Positions 33,435 through 42,816 of a DNA stretch of 64,000 nt are shown here, in pieces. The notes under the pieces were generated by a model. That model was given only the letters and a program-made list of their open reading frames with translations, ran no database searches and was not told the origin of the DNA. The translations under genes and the position numbers were made by a program. Positions within the stretch are counted from its first letter, which is position 1. Each line of letters begins with the position of its first letter. The DNA is taken from NCBI GenBank assembly GCA_026707745.1, contig JAPOWG010000023.1, positions 55,833 to 119,832 of the forward strand. Direction: 5' to 3'. Source of the DNA: Chloroflexota bacterium (lineage in GTDB: Bacteria; Chloroflexota; Anaerolineae; Aggregatilineales; Phototrophicaceae).

Positions 33435-34124
33435 ATGGCGGTACGCATCATGCAGAAGTTGAGCGCCCCGGACTTGGCGCCGACCATCGAGTTTGCGGTA
33501 GACAGCGAGCATTCCGGCGTTCGCGCGGTAGGCTGCTTTACTTTCGTGTTTGGCGCTGTTTTCAGCTTCCTGATCCTGAATACGATACTCCCGAACGGCG
33601 GCTTGATCACTGTCGGCGCCGCGATCGCGCTTGCAGTCGGCTTAACCTACGCGGCGGATTACTTTTCCAAGAAATACTGGCCCAGCAATCGATATATCCA
33701 GTTTCTTGGCGATATCATTCAATTGACCAAGTCGAGCAAAGTTCAAAGCGAAATTGATGCCGGGCACAACGTCAACATATTGATGTGGCACTTCGAAGCG
33801 AGGCGCCATCCGCGCGTCCCGAAAGGGTGGTATGTGGTCGCCAATGCCTTGGAGCAGGATGGAGAATTCATTACGACCTATAGCATTGTATCGCCTAGCG
33901 ACTTCGAATCTTTGCCTTTGTCACGTCTATCGACCAGATACCAGCGCAAGAAAGGCAAGAAAGGCGACGCGCGCGATTTGCGAAAGGCCGGCAACATCCG
34001 CCGAATCGAGCAGGCGGAGTTCTACCGCGGCGAGTTTGGGGCCGAAATGTCGCCGGAAGATTATCAAAGTTATCTCGAATACCTTGCCGATACCTATACG
34101 TCTTGGATGCCTAAAGACAAATGA
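33435..34124 (+). CDS. hypothetical membrane-anchored protein
   Basis: A 229-residue protein of unknown family. An N-terminal soluble stretch of about 30 residues is followed by two hydrophobic segments (VGCFTFVFGAVFSFLILNTI and LITVGAAIALAVGLTYAADYF, about 32-78), then a cytoplasmic domain with a Lys/Arg-rich loop (RYQRKKGKKGDARDLRKAG) and a Tyr-rich end (SPEDYQSYLEYLADTYTSW). Its last four bases overlap the start of the next gene (ATGA-type coupling), so the two form an operon. The two-helix anchor with a globular C-terminal domain resembles PH-like membrane proteins, but this is only an impression. Confidence 0.6.
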   Translation: MAVRIMQKLSAPDLAPTIEFAVDSEHSGVRAVGCFTFVFGAVFSFLILNTILPNGGLITVGAAIALAVGLTYAADYFSKKYWPSNRYIQFLGDIIQLTKSSKVQSEIDAGHNVNILMWHFEARRHPRVPKGWYVVANALEQDGEFITTYSIVSPSDFESLPLSRLSTRYQRKKGKKGDARDLRKAGNIRRIEQAEFYRGEFGAEMSPEDYQSYLEYLADTYTSWMPKDK

Positions 34125-35644
34125 ACTACTTCGGCAGACTACCCGGTCTGCTGCTCTTCATTGTGCTGCTCGCAATGCCCGCGTTTGCGCAGGACCGGGC
34201 ACTGGCGCTGGGGAACCGGGTCGAGGACAAGCTCGCTCCTAACGAAACGCATCGCTATAGCTTGATCGCCCTGGAATTGACGCTTGTGTCAATGCGTGTG
34301 GAAGCGCTGTCAGAAACTCTGGATCCTCAGTTGGCTATCTACGACAGCTCCGGCGCGCTGGTAATCGCGAACGACGACTATGCCTACCCGGACTCGCTGG
34401 ATGCGATTATCCAGGCCTTTGTCTTTCCCAAATCAGATCAGTATACCGTGGTTGTGAGCGGATTCGAGGGCACGAGCGGAGCCTATCAATTGCATCTGAT
34501 GCCGGGATATGACGTTCATATTCATGCGCAGGAGAAGCTGCTGCTGGAGGACTGGGAAGTGGTCAACCGCCTGGCTAAAGTCAGACAGGCGGGTAGCAAC
34601 CGGCTGGTAATAGAAACCGACGGAATAGCAACAACAGCTGTGATGCTGGGCACGGGTTTTGCGCAGGAACGAGACTTTTACTTTGAAGTACAGTTTGACA
34701 ACATATCGTCGGCGGACGATTGGCAGGTTGGCCTTGCTTTCCGCTACGCGCGGCCCGATTCGCATTCGCGCGTCCTCCTTAACAAACGGGGCTTCTGGCG
34801 CATGGAGAGGGTCGACGAGGGAGATATTGTCATTGTCCGCAATTGGGGAACGCATCCAGCCATCGTTCCCGCCGAGAGCGAGTTTCGTCTGGGAGTATTG
34901 GCGAGCGGAGAGCATTTCGACATCGTCTACAACGGTCAAATCGTTGGCATGGTCGGCGATAACAGGTCCGAGGCATTTGGTGGCGTGGGCGTCGCCATGC
35001 GCACCGCCGACGTTGTTGGCAGCCGCCTTTCCTTTGCCATTACCAACGTGATGATGACGATTCCGACACGCGTGGATGAAGCGGTGATCGTTCCGAATCA
35101 ACTCCTGACGAGGCCCTACCATGTCATGGACAATGTCCTTGCGCGACAGCAGTTGATTCCCGTCGACGGCGAAATCAAAATGCTTTTGCCTCAAAGCAGC
35201 GTTCGGCGTCGTTTGGCTGGGGTCACTCCATATCTGCTGGGTTCTGGATTGCGCTTCGCGGAATTCGCGATCGGCGCGAAACTCTCTTACCAAATGAGCG
35301 ACGAAGCCAATGGCGGCTGCGGCATTCTATTCCACTTCCAGGACGAAGATCACTATCAGCTAGCATATGCGACGGCGGAAGGCGACTATGGCGTATCGCA
35401 GCGCCAGGGCGAGGTCTTTACGCCGGGAATCTATGTCAATAAGCCAACGCGGGCGCGGCATGAACATGACCTGCTCTTGATTGTCTATGACGGCACAATC
35501 CACTACTATGTCGATAATGCGCATATTGGACAACTGGCGTTCGAAACTTCGCCGGGGAGCGTCGGTATCGCGGTTGTCAACTATGCGAGGGTCGAGACCA
35601 ATTGCGTTTTTGAAGATTTTTGGGTTCTCAGCCTGGACGGATGA
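34121..35644 (+). CDS. secreted protein with PPC-like and concanavalin-like domains
   Basis: A 507-residue exported protein. The signal peptide is GLLLFIVLLAMPAFAQD with cleavage after AFA. Residues 35-130 look like a bacterial pre-peptidase C-terminal (PPC) beta-sandwich: YDSSGALVIANDDY, FPKSDQYTVVVSGF, GAYQLHL. Two jelly-roll segments of the LamG/3-keto-disaccharide hydrolase type follow (about 140-310 and 350-505), each with an FxxxFxN strand and a terminal VGxAxxNY or VGVAMRT strand. No catalytic residues are recognisable, so a glycan- or surface-binding role is inferred. Translation is coupled to the upstream membrane protein gene. Confidence 0.68.
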   Translation: MNYFGRLPGLLLFIVLLAMPAFAQDRALALGNRVEDKLAPNETHRYSLIALELTLVSMRVEALSETLDPQLAIYDSSGALVIANDDYAYPDSLDAIIQAFVFPKSDQYTVVVSGFEGTSGAYQLHLMPGYDVHIHAQEKLLLEDWEVVNRLAKVRQAGSNRLVIETDGIATTAVMLGTGFAQERDFYFEVQFDNISSADDWQVGLAFRYARPDSHSRVLLNKRGFWRMERVDEGDIVIVRNWGTHPAIVPAESEFRLGVLASGEHFDIVYNGQIVGMVGDNRSEAFGGVGVAMRTADVVGSRLSFAITNVMMTIPTRVDEAVIVPNQLLTRPYHVMDNVLARQQLIPVDGEIKMLLPQSSVRRRLAGVTPYLLGSGLRFAEFAIGAKLSYQMSDEANGGCGILFHFQDEDHYQLAYATAEGDYGVSQRQGEVFTPGIYVNKPTRARHEHDLLLIVYDGTIHYYVDNAHIGQLAFETSPGSVGIAVVNYARVETNCVFEDFWVLSLDG

Positions 35645-35681
35645 GCGCAAGGGCCTTTACCCCCGGAACCACAGACAAAAG

Positions 35682-35701
35682 GCCCCACCATATGGTGAGG
35701 C
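35682..35701 (-). terminator. terminator of the GH-A hydrolase gene
   Basis: A near-perfect inverted repeat centred on CACCATATGGTG (35686-35697) extends with CC/GG pairs. On the minus strand it is followed by TTTTGTCTG. It lies between convergent genes and may also stop the plus-strand gene ending at 35644. Confidence 0.6.
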
Positions 35702-35736
35702 TTGCATACATACTTGTTTGATGAATCTGCTGCGAG

Positions 35737-37167
35737 CTAAGCGCTCTCGCTCATGGCCGCGCCGAGCGTGGCGCAACCCGGGCAACTGCCGTCGGGGCGT
35801 ATAAGCGCGTAACCGCCCATAGGGTCTGAATCCCAACGCGTAAAGTTGACGTTCCAAACGATCAGCAGCGCAACGCGACCCGATTCGCGCGAGAGACGGA
35901 CAGCATCGGCAATCCATTCCGCCTGCTGCGCCACCGTTACATTGCCCGCCCAGGCGAAGGCGGCCGGGATGGGCGCTCCCATGCCTTCTCCACTCAGATA
36001 GCCCAATTCCGTCCAACAAATCTTCGTATTCGGGAAGAACTGCGCGCCACGGTTCAGCATGGAGCCAAAGTACCGCGTCGGATAGTTGCCGCGCGGATCG
36101 CCACCGTTGCTGCGGGGGCTGAGGATGCCTTCGTTGTAGTGCAATCCCAGGCAATCCATGTATTGCGCGGCGCCAGCTTGCGCCATTTGCCGCATGAAAT
36201 TATCGTCGTTGACAACGGCGCCGGGGAAGGCGCCTTCCGCCCCGGTTGGCGCCGGCGCGCCGCTGATCACAAGCGTGGCCGGGTTGGCGGCTTTGATCGC
36301 GCTGTATGCCGCTTTCAGCATATCCGTGTACAGCGCGCCACTGATCCGACCATAGGGCCATTCGCGATCCAGATTGGGCTCGTTCCATATTTCGATCGCG
36401 TCCGCGCCATTCCTGGCCAATTCCGCCACGAACGCGGACAGTTGCGCCACATAAGCGTTGAAGTTGTTCGCCAGCGCGTCTTTATTGCCGACGACGCCCA
36501 GCAATAGCTTGAAGTTGTTCGCCTTGGCGCCCTGGATGAACTCGATGCCTTTGGCAACGCCGGCTTCGACCGGAAGTTGCGATTTGACCCAGGTCATGCC
36601 CGCCGAGCGCATCAAAGTTGCCGTGCGGCCATCTAATCCGGCAACATGTCCACCCAAGGCGAATCCCCCGGGTCCCTCGGTCGGAGCGGCGGCCACTTGC
36701 TGCTCGGGCTCGCTTGCTGGCTGCGGCACGGTACTGGCATAGGCCGGCGGCACGTGCACTTCATCGCAAAGCACGGTGTCATTGAAATCGTAACTGACGC
36801 GCGCTTGGTACTCTTTGCCGGACATGTCCAGAAGAGAGAAAGTCCAGCCGAACAGTATATCCTTGCGCTTCTGCCCGATTGGAACATCAGCTACGCAATT
36901 GTCGATGCCGAAGGAACCGTAAAGCTGGAAACTGCCGGGCGAACTCCAGTCATCTTCGTAGTAGCGCCATCTGACCATGGCGAGCTGCGATCCACGCTCT
37001 TCTTCTATCAAATCGCGCGCGATCTGCAGCGAAGTCTGCACGTAGTCGCCAGCGACCGCGTTGTCGTCTTGCGATAGCGCCGTGATTGGCAATATCGTCA
37101 ATAGCGCCAATGCCAGACATGTCCTTGCGGCGGTCCGGAGCAAAATGTCGAGTCGTTTCTGTTGCAT
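35737..37167 (-). CDS. secreted clan GH-A glycoside hydrolase (GH39/GH5-like)
   Basis: A 476-residue protein with a signal peptide (RTCLALALLTILPITALSQ). An N-terminal domain of about 130 residues precedes a Pro/Glu/Gln linker (PQPASEPEQQVAAAPTEGP). The TIM barrel covers about 185-470: the acid-base Glu in IEIWNEPNLDREWPYG, CLGLHYNEG, and the nucleophile Glu in KICWTELGYLSGEG. These are clan GH-A strand-4 and strand-7 motifs; enzymes of this type cleave beta-linked oligosaccharides, and the sugar cannot be told. The gene has its own strong promoter and a terminator, so it is monocistronic. Confidence 0.75.
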   Translation of the reverse strand: MQQKRLDILLRTAARTCLALALLTILPITALSQDDNAVAGDYVQTSLQIARDLIEEERGSQLAMVRWRYYEDDWSSPGSFQLYGSFGIDNCVADVPIGQKRKDILFGWTFSLLDMSGKEYQARVSYDFNDTVLCDEVHVPPAYASTVPQPASEPEQQVAAAPTEGPGGFALGGHVAGLDGRTATLMRSAGMTWVKSQLPVEAGVAKGIEFIQGAKANNFKLLLGVVGNKDALANNFNAYVAQLSAFVAELARNGADAIEIWNEPNLDREWPYGRISGALYTDMLKAAYSAIKAANPATLVISGAPAPTGAEGAFPGAVVNDDNFMRQMAQAGAAQYMDCLGLHYNEGILSPRSNGGDPRGNYPTRYFGSMLNRGAQFFPNTKICWTELGYLSGEGMGAPIPAAFAWAGNVTVAQQAEWIADAVRLSRESGRVALLIVWNVNFTRWDSDPMGGYALIRPDGSCPGCATLGAAMSESA

Positions 37168-37202
37168 CAGAGCCTCTTCTTGCCTGATTTTCTTAGTTCA
37201 AG

Positions 37203-37230
37203 ATTATACAAGCTTAGCGAAATGTGTCGA
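37203..37230 (-). promoter_or_regulatory. strong promoter of the GH-A hydrolase gene
   Basis: On the minus strand TCGACA (37230-37225; one mismatch to TTGACA), a 16-base spacer and a perfect TATAAT (37208-37203) lie 36 bases before the ATG. Confidence 0.65.
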
Positions 37231-37375
37231 TTTTTCTATGGTTCATTTGGGATCGTCGCCTAATCACAGGCTGCAGCGTCAGACAATGTCCCGGGCGGGA
37301 TACGGCAGATTCGAGCAGAACTGTATCGAAGCCTTGGCCAGCACGACCAGTTTCCGGTTCCTCTGGTTCCAGCAC

Positions 37376-38953
37376 TCACTCGCGCGGAATGGTGAAGTAA
37401 AAGGTGGATCCGCTTCCCACCTGGCTTTTAAGGGAAATTTCGCCGCCGTGCGCCTCGACTATGGCTTTGACCAGGTACAAGCCCAGTCCAGTGCCATGCG
37501 CGCGGCGGGTGAGCCTGTCGTCGATGCGATAGAAGCGATCAAAGATCTTATCGATTTGATCTTGAGCGATTCCGGCGCCTTCGTCCCGTACGAATATCGT
37601 CACGCTGCTGGCAGTGAACCGCCCTCCAACAGTGATGGCTGTCTCTGGTGGCGAATACTTGATGGCGTTGGTTAACAAATTGTCGAAGACTTGCCGTAGA
37701 CGGGCCTCATCGCCTTGTATGACCGGGAAGTTTGGCGGAAAACTGAAATTGAAGCTGTGTTTGCTTTGAACCTCGAGCCGTTCGACAGATCTGGCAGCCA
37801 ATTGCTGAAGATCGGTATCGGTAACGTTGAGACGCAGCTCGCGCGAGGCTTGGATTTTGCTGGCGGTTAACAGGTCTTCGACGAGATCGGTCAAGCGATC
37901 CGCTTCGTCTTCTATGATCGCCATGTTGTCGCGTATGACGCTGCTGTCCCACTCGACGTCTTCGCGTCCCAAGGTGCTGGCGTAACCTTTGATGATCGCG
38001 ATCGGCGTGCGTAATTCATGGTGGATTGTCGAAATGAAGACCGATTGCATTTCTTGCGCTTTGCGGAAATTAGTGATATCGCGAACATTGGCGATGATGC
38101 TTTCCAGGCGTCCGTCCGCTTTCAAGAGTGGCGCATAGGTAATGCCCAAACTTGTTGTCATGCCATCACGCCGGATCAGATCCCCTTCCACGTACAATGT
38201 TCCCGCGCTGCCGCCGTCTCTCGTTTGCTCAGGCCAACCTGAATCAAGCGCGTTTTCCAGATCGGGGTTGTCCAGCCTGTCCCAATCGATTACTTCATTT
38301 TTCGCTAAACCGATGACGTCATCGGTCTTCCAGCCGGTCATGCGCTCGAAGGCGATGTTCGCTTGTTGGAACGTCAAGTCAGGGTTCAGTATGAATACCC
38401 CGTCTCCGCTGTTGTCGACGATCGCTTCCAGCCGCTGCCGCTCCTGGTTGATATGGCCGTACAGTTGCGCGTTGTTGACGGCGATGGCGGCTTGGTCGGC
38501 GAAGCTCTGCAGCGTATTCAAATCTTCGGGAGTGATAGCGGTCTGGTACGATCGAAACACGATTAGCAATCCCAGGGGATTTTGCGCGAATACCAGGGGC
38601 ATGGCGATGGATTGCCCAAGTTGACTGTCGATCGCGTTCGCCATTTCGCGCAACTTCGTATTAAGGAACTCTCGACTGAATCCCTCGTCCTCCGCGGGGT
38701 TCATCAATTCTTGCAGCTTGCGGTTGAGTTCCGGCACCACTTCGGGACCGATACCGGAATAAGCGCGCACGAGGTACTTGCCATCTTGTTCGTCGCCAAG
38801 CGCGACTATGCCCACCCGTCCGGCCAACATCGCGACCGACGCCCGCAATACCCGGCGAAGCACTTCGCTGAGATCAAGCTGCGCGGTTATGGCGCGTGAG
38901 ATTTCCAGCAAGAAGTCACGCTGCCGAGTTCGCAGATCAGGACGCATTAACAT
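37376..38953 (-). CDS. soluble GAF-PAS sensor histidine kinase
   Basis: A 525-residue protein with no membrane segment. A GAF domain (about 15-165: LDLSEVLRRVLRASVAML, then TLQSFADQAAIAVNNAQLYG) is followed by a PAS domain (about 172-296: VDNSGDGVFILNPDLTF, IANVRDITNFRKA), a HisKA dimerisation helix with H312 in STIHHELRTPIAI, and a HATPase domain with NLLTNAIKYSP, DEGAGIAQDQ and GTGLGLYLVKAI. It should sense a cytoplasmic signal and phosphorylate a response regulator. No regulator gene adjoins it. The divergent-receiver regulator at 23.7 kb is not an obvious partner, because its acceptor Asp is missing. Confidence 0.93.
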   Translation of the reverse strand: MLMRPDLRTRQRDFLLEISRAITAQLDLSEVLRRVLRASVAMLAGRVGIVALGDEQDGKYLVRAYSGIGPEVVPELNRKLQELMNPAEDEGFSREFLNTKLREMANAIDSQLGQSIAMPLVFAQNPLGLLIVFRSYQTAITPEDLNTLQSFADQAAIAVNNAQLYGHINQERQRLEAIVDNSGDGVFILNPDLTFQQANIAFERMTGWKTDDVIGLAKNEVIDWDRLDNPDLENALDSGWPEQTRDGGSAGTLYVEGDLIRRDGMTTSLGITYAPLLKADGRLESIIANVRDITNFRKAQEMQSVFISTIHHELRTPIAIIKGYASTLGREDVEWDSSVIRDNMAIIEDEADRLTDLVEDLLTASKIQASRELRLNVTDTDLQQLAARSVERLEVQSKHSFNFSFPPNFPVIQGDEARLRQVFDNLLTNAIKYSPPETAITVGGRFTASSVTIFVRDEGAGIAQDQIDKIFDRFYRIDDRLTRRAHGTGLGLYLVKAIVEAHGGEISLKSQVGSGSTFYFTIPRE

Positions 38954-39020
38954 GATTCGATTTTAGCACGTCCCCGAAATGACGACATTTTGTCTCGCAC
39001 GTAGCTGAATCGCGCTGACA

Positions 39021-39998
39021 CTAGAAGAGCCTGTCAAGCTCGCTGATATCAAGATGTCCGCCCTCGGTGGCGACAAGCGCCGCCGCGCCCACCAAGGCGA
39101 CGTCATCGCCCAGCGCCGCGGCCGCAATCTTGAGATCTTTGAGGTAGGAGTCGTCTAGCACATGTTGAGCAATAGCATCGTGAATGGGCCCGAAGAGCAA
39201 GTCTCCAGCTTTGGTAACGCCGCCCCCGAGCACGACCACTTCAGGATTAAACAGGTGCAATATGCTGACGATGCCCAGCCCGATGATTCTTCCGGCATGG
39301 GCAAAGATTTCCGTCGCAAGTTGGTCCCCCGCGCGCGCGGCCATTGCGACTGCTTTGGCGTCAAGTGAGCCGTTGCCTTCCGCGAGCAATTCGCTCAATG
39401 GCGACGGTCTGCCGGCGCGCAAGGCGTCAAGGGCACGTCGCGCAATTGCGGGTCCGGCGGCCTCAAGCTCGACCGATGACACTTTGTCCCCCTCGACGAT
39501 GATCGGGATATGACCAAACTCGGCGGCCAGGCCCTCGCGCCCCAGTAGCAGCCGACCATCGCAAATCATACCAGCGCCAATCCCGGTGCTGACGGTGATG
39601 TAAACGACGTGGCGATGACCTTGCGCGACGCCCTTGGACGCCTCTGCCAGCGCTGCGACATTGGCGTCGTTGCCGATGAAAACCGGTAGGCCAAACTCGG
39701 AACGGATAATATCCGCCAGAGGCACGTCGTGCCAGCCGGGCAAGTTCGGAGGAGCAACAATGACGCCGGTCATGGGATTCAAGGGCCCGGGTGATGAGAA
39801 ACCGATGCCGGCGACGTCGCCGAGGGATGGCGGAAGGACTTTCGCAATGTATTGCTTAAGCCGCTGGATGACAGGTTTCGGGCCCTCTTCGGCGGCGGTC
39901 AAGGTGCGCTCCCGCTGCAGCAGATTCAGTTCGTGGTCGAAGCGTGCGGTGCGAATCTGTGTACCGCCCAGATCGACGGCGATGATTCCTTTGCCCAT
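39021..39998 (-). CDS. ROK-family sugar kinase without the zinc motif
   Basis: About 325 residues. The ATP phosphate-1 loop AVDLGGTQIRTARFD is at the N-terminus, the catalytic Asp is in IGNDANVAALAEA (about residue 112), and VYITVSTGIGAGMI and VVLGGGVTKAGDLLFGP are typical ROK segments. ROK kinases usually carry CxCGxxGCxE after the GH metal ligand; here the stretch is EFGHIPIIVEGDKVSSVELE, with no cysteine. A glucokinase or N-acetylhexosamine kinase role is likely, since there is no DNA-binding domain. ATG 39998 is preferred over the TTG at 40001. It diverges from mutS. Confidence 0.85.
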   Translation of the reverse strand: MGKGIIAVDLGGTQIRTARFDHELNLLQRERTLTAAEEGPKPVIQRLKQYIAKVLPPSLGDVAGIGFSSPGPLNPMTGVIVAPPNLPGWHDVPLADIIRSEFGLPVFIGNDANVAALAEASKGVAQGHRHVVYITVSTGIGAGMICDGRLLLGREGLAAEFGHIPIIVEGDKVSSVELEAAGPAIARRALDALRAGRPSPLSELLAEGNGSLDAKAVAMAARAGDQLATEIFAHAGRIIGLGIVSILHLFNPEVVVLGGGVTKAGDLLFGPIHDAIAQHVLDDSYLKDLKIAAAALGDDVALVGAAALVATEGGHLDISELDRLF

Positions 39999-40128
39999 CA
40001 AGAATAATCCTTACGCTTTTGGACGTTAGCCGGCCGAAAACACCGCATCTTGTCTAAACATCACCTTATAGGCGCATGCGGCTCTTATCAAGCTGACTTG
40101 CTAGTCTATGTCCACCCGGCTACCTGAC

Positions 40129-40157
40129 TTGTAGCCCATTGCCGACCTTGCTAGAAT
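40129..40157 (+). promoter_or_regulatory. sigma-70 type promoter of mutS
   Basis: TTGTAG (40129-40134), a 17-base spacer and TAGAAT (40152-40157) lie 56 bases before the mutS ATG. Confidence 0.6.
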
Positions 40158-40212
40158 AGCATGGTTTCCCGCCAGTATTAAGTTCGACAGCCACAGCGAT
40201 TGACGAGTTGTC

Positions 40213-42816
40213 ATGGCACGTATCACCCCGATGCGCCGACAGTATTTGGAAATCAAGAGCCAGTATCCGGACTGCATCTTGATGTTTCGCATGGGGGACT
40301 TTTACGAAATGTTCGACGAAGACGCCGAAGTGGCGGCTCGCGAGCTGGATATTACTCTGACCGCGCGCGCTCACAGCAAGGGCGGCGCCAAAATACCTAT
40401 GGCGGGCGTACCGTATCACTCCGTTGACGGTTATATCGCAAAGCTGATTGACAAGGGTTATCACGTCGCCGTCTGCGACCAAATCACCGAGCCGAGCGGC
40501 CGCGGCATCGTCGAGCGCGAGGTGACCCGGGTCATGACCCCGGGCACCGTGGTCGAGCCTGCGCTCTTGGACGATTCCAAAGCCAATTATCTGATGGCGA
40601 TATTGCCAGTCGGCGACGCGGAAAGCGGACAATGGGGCAAAGCTGGTATCGCTTTTGCGGATGTATCTACGGGCGAATTCTGCGCCACGCAATTGGAAGG
40701 CGAAGCCGTCGGACTTGCTGTGTTTGAAGAGTTGGCGCGCATCGATCCACGAGAGGTCTTAATGCCGGAAAGCTGGCAGAAGCGCGGTGTGACTTTGCCG
40801 GACGGCATCCACCTGAGCACAGCGCAAGACTGGACATTCGAGTACGACGGAGCGCAACAATTGTTATGCGAGCACTTTCGCGTGCGTACATTGGACGGAT
40901 TCGGACTCAAAGGTCAAAACGTCGCGGTTTCGGCTGCCGGAGGCGTCTTGCAGTATCTGCGATCAACGCAGAAGAGCTCGGTCGAACAACTCTCGACCAT
41001 TCGCGCGTATTCGACGTCGTCCTTCATGATATTGGATCAATTCACCCGTCATAACCTGGAACTGACACAGTCTATTCGGGGGCGCAAAACGAAAGGCAGC
41101 CTGCTGGACATCCTGGATCGAACAGTGACGGCGATGGGCGCTCGACTGTTGCGTTCCTGGCTGAATCAACCTTTGCTGGATATCAATCGTCTGAAGGCGC
41201 GCCTTGACGCAGTGGAAGCCTTGTTCAGCAGCGACTTGCTCCGCGACGAGCTCGCTCAGGAATTGAAGCAGGTCGCCGATATTGAAAGGCTGACAAATCG
41301 GATCGCTATCGGCAAAGCTGGCCCGCGGGACTTGCTCGCGCTGAAAAAGACGCTGTGCGCGGTGCCGCGGCTATCCGAACTCATCCTGGAAACAAGCGCG
41401 CTTGCCGCGATCACCGAGCGACTGGATCCCTGCGAAGCTGTCTACGATATAATCTCTTCCGCGATAGTTGAGGACCCGCCAGCTACTGTCAACGCGATTG
41501 GTATCATTCGCGCGGGTTATTCGGAGCAGTTGGACCAGATTCTCGCGTCAAGCCGTCATGCGCGAGAATGGATCGCCAATCTGGAGTCGCAGGAGCGGCG
41601 CAGAACCGGCATCGCCAGCATCAAAGTCGGATTCAACAAGATCTTTGGTTATTACATCGAGGTCACAAAAACTCACAGTGACAAGGTGCCGGATGATTAT
41701 GTGCGGAAACAGACCTTGGTAAATGCTGAACGCTATATCACGCCGGAGTTGAAGGAATACGAAACAAAGGTTCTAAACGCCGAAGAGGAAATCCTCGCCA
41801 TTGAGCGCGGGCTGTTCGAGGACCTGTGCCTGCAAGTCGGCCGTCAGCGGGAGCGCCTGCACAAGACCGCGCGCGCCATCGCGCATTTGGACGCTTTTTT
41901 GTCCCTGGCGGAACTGGCCGTCCGAGAAGGCTATGTCCGTCCGGAGCTAAGCCAGGACAATATCCTGCATATTGAAGCTGGCCGGCACCCTGTCGTCGAA
42001 AAGCTATTGGAGACGTCGGGTCGCTATGTGCCTAACGACAGCGGCTTCGATTTGGCTTCACGCATACATATCATCACCGGGCCGAATATGTCCGGCAAAT
42101 CGACCTATATTCGACAAGTGGCGATTATTACGCTGATGGCTCAAGTTGGGAGCTTTGTGCCGGCTGATTCAGCGCAGATTGGACTGGTGGACCGGATATT
42201 CGCTCGGATCGGCGCCCAGGACGAGATTCACGCTGGGCAAAGCACCTTTATGGTGGAAATGGTAGAAACGGCGCGCTTGCTTTCCGGCAGCAGCAAACGC
42301 AGCCTGCTCATTCTGGATGAGATCGGACGCGGAACGTCGACTTACGATGGTTTGGCGATTGCGCGCTCGGTGATCGAATATATCCACAACAACCCGCGTC
42401 TCAACTGCCGTACGCTTTTTGCAACGCATTATCACGAGTTGACCGAACTGCCGAATATCTTGCCGCGCACAGCCAACTTCAACGTCGCCGTGGCCGAACA
42501 GGGGGACGACATCGTATTCTTACACAAAGTTTTGCCAGGCGGCGCCGACCAGAGCTATGGCGTTCACGTGGCGCAATTGGCTGGCATACCGCGTTCCGTG
42601 GTGGATCGCGCGCGTCAACTTCTGGTGCAACTGGAAGAGGACAGCGGCGACTTTGCCTTGAAAAGGCCACGAGACTCGCATCAGCAACTAAGCTTTTTCG
42701 ATGCGCCCGAGAACCCGGCGCTAGGCGCGCTGCGCTCGCTGGAGATCGATAGCCTTAGCCCCTTGGAAGCGCTGACCAAATTGTATGAATTGCAGAATAT
42801 GGCCGCCGAGGATTAA
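40213..42816 (+). CDS. mutS: DNA mismatch recognition ATPase MutS
   Basis: An 867-residue MutS1-type protein. The mismatch-binding domain begins TPMRRQYLEIKSQYPDCILM, with the Phe-x-Glu motif in MGDFYEMFDEDAE (about residues 31-43). Walker A is GPNMSGKSTYIRQVA, followed by the GAQDEIHAGQSTFMVEM segment, Walker B LLILDEIGRGTSTYDG and TLFATHYHEL. The C-terminal helix-turn-helix has VVDRARQLLVQLE. MutS binds base mismatches and small loops and recruits MutL, which is not in the window. It is preceded by a good promoter. The stop codon abuts the ATG of the sulfotransferase gene. Confidence 0.97.
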   Translation: MARITPMRRQYLEIKSQYPDCILMFRMGDFYEMFDEDAEVAARELDITLTARAHSKGGAKIPMAGVPYHSVDGYIAKLIDKGYHVAVCDQITEPSGRGIVEREVTRVMTPGTVVEPALLDDSKANYLMAILPVGDAESGQWGKAGIAFADVSTGEFCATQLEGEAVGLAVFEELARIDPREVLMPESWQKRGVTLPDGIHLSTAQDWTFEYDGAQQLLCEHFRVRTLDGFGLKGQNVAVSAAGGVLQYLRSTQKSSVEQLSTIRAYSTSSFMILDQFTRHNLELTQSIRGRKTKGSLLDILDRTVTAMGARLLRSWLNQPLLDINRLKARLDAVEALFSSDLLRDELAQELKQVADIERLTNRIAIGKAGPRDLLALKKTLCAVPRLSELILETSALAAITERLDPCEAVYDIISSAIVEDPPATVNAIGIIRAGYSEQLDQILASSRHAREWIANLESQERRRTGIASIKVGFNKIFGYYIEVTKTHSDKVPDDYVRKQTLVNAERYITPELKEYETKVLNAEEEILAIERGLFEDLCLQVGRQRERLHKTARAIAHLDAFLSLAELAVREGYVRPELSQDNILHIEAGRHPVVEKLLETSGRYVPNDSGFDLASRIHIITGPNMSGKSTYIRQVAIITLMAQVGSFVPADSAQIGLVDRIFARIGAQDEIHAGQSTFMVEMVETARLLSGSSKRSLLILDEIGRGTSTYDGLAIARSVIEYIHNNPRLNCRTLFATHYHELTELPNILPRTANFNVAVAEQGDDIVFLHKVLPGGADQSYGVHVAQLAGIPRSVVDRARQLLVQLEEDSGDFALKRPRDSHQQLSFFDAPENPALGALRSLEIDSLSPLEALTKLYELQNMAAED

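Noticed and set aside
34433..35293. 286-codon minus-strand frame opposite the secreted beta-domain protein
   Set aside because: The product is His/Arg/Asn-rich without domains and lies fully antisense to a gene with a signal peptide and recognisable folds.
37376..38953. Pairing of the histidine kinase with the response regulator at 23.7 kb
   Set aside because: They are 13 kb apart on opposite strands, and the regulator lacks the acceptor Asp, so a cognate pair cannot be supported.
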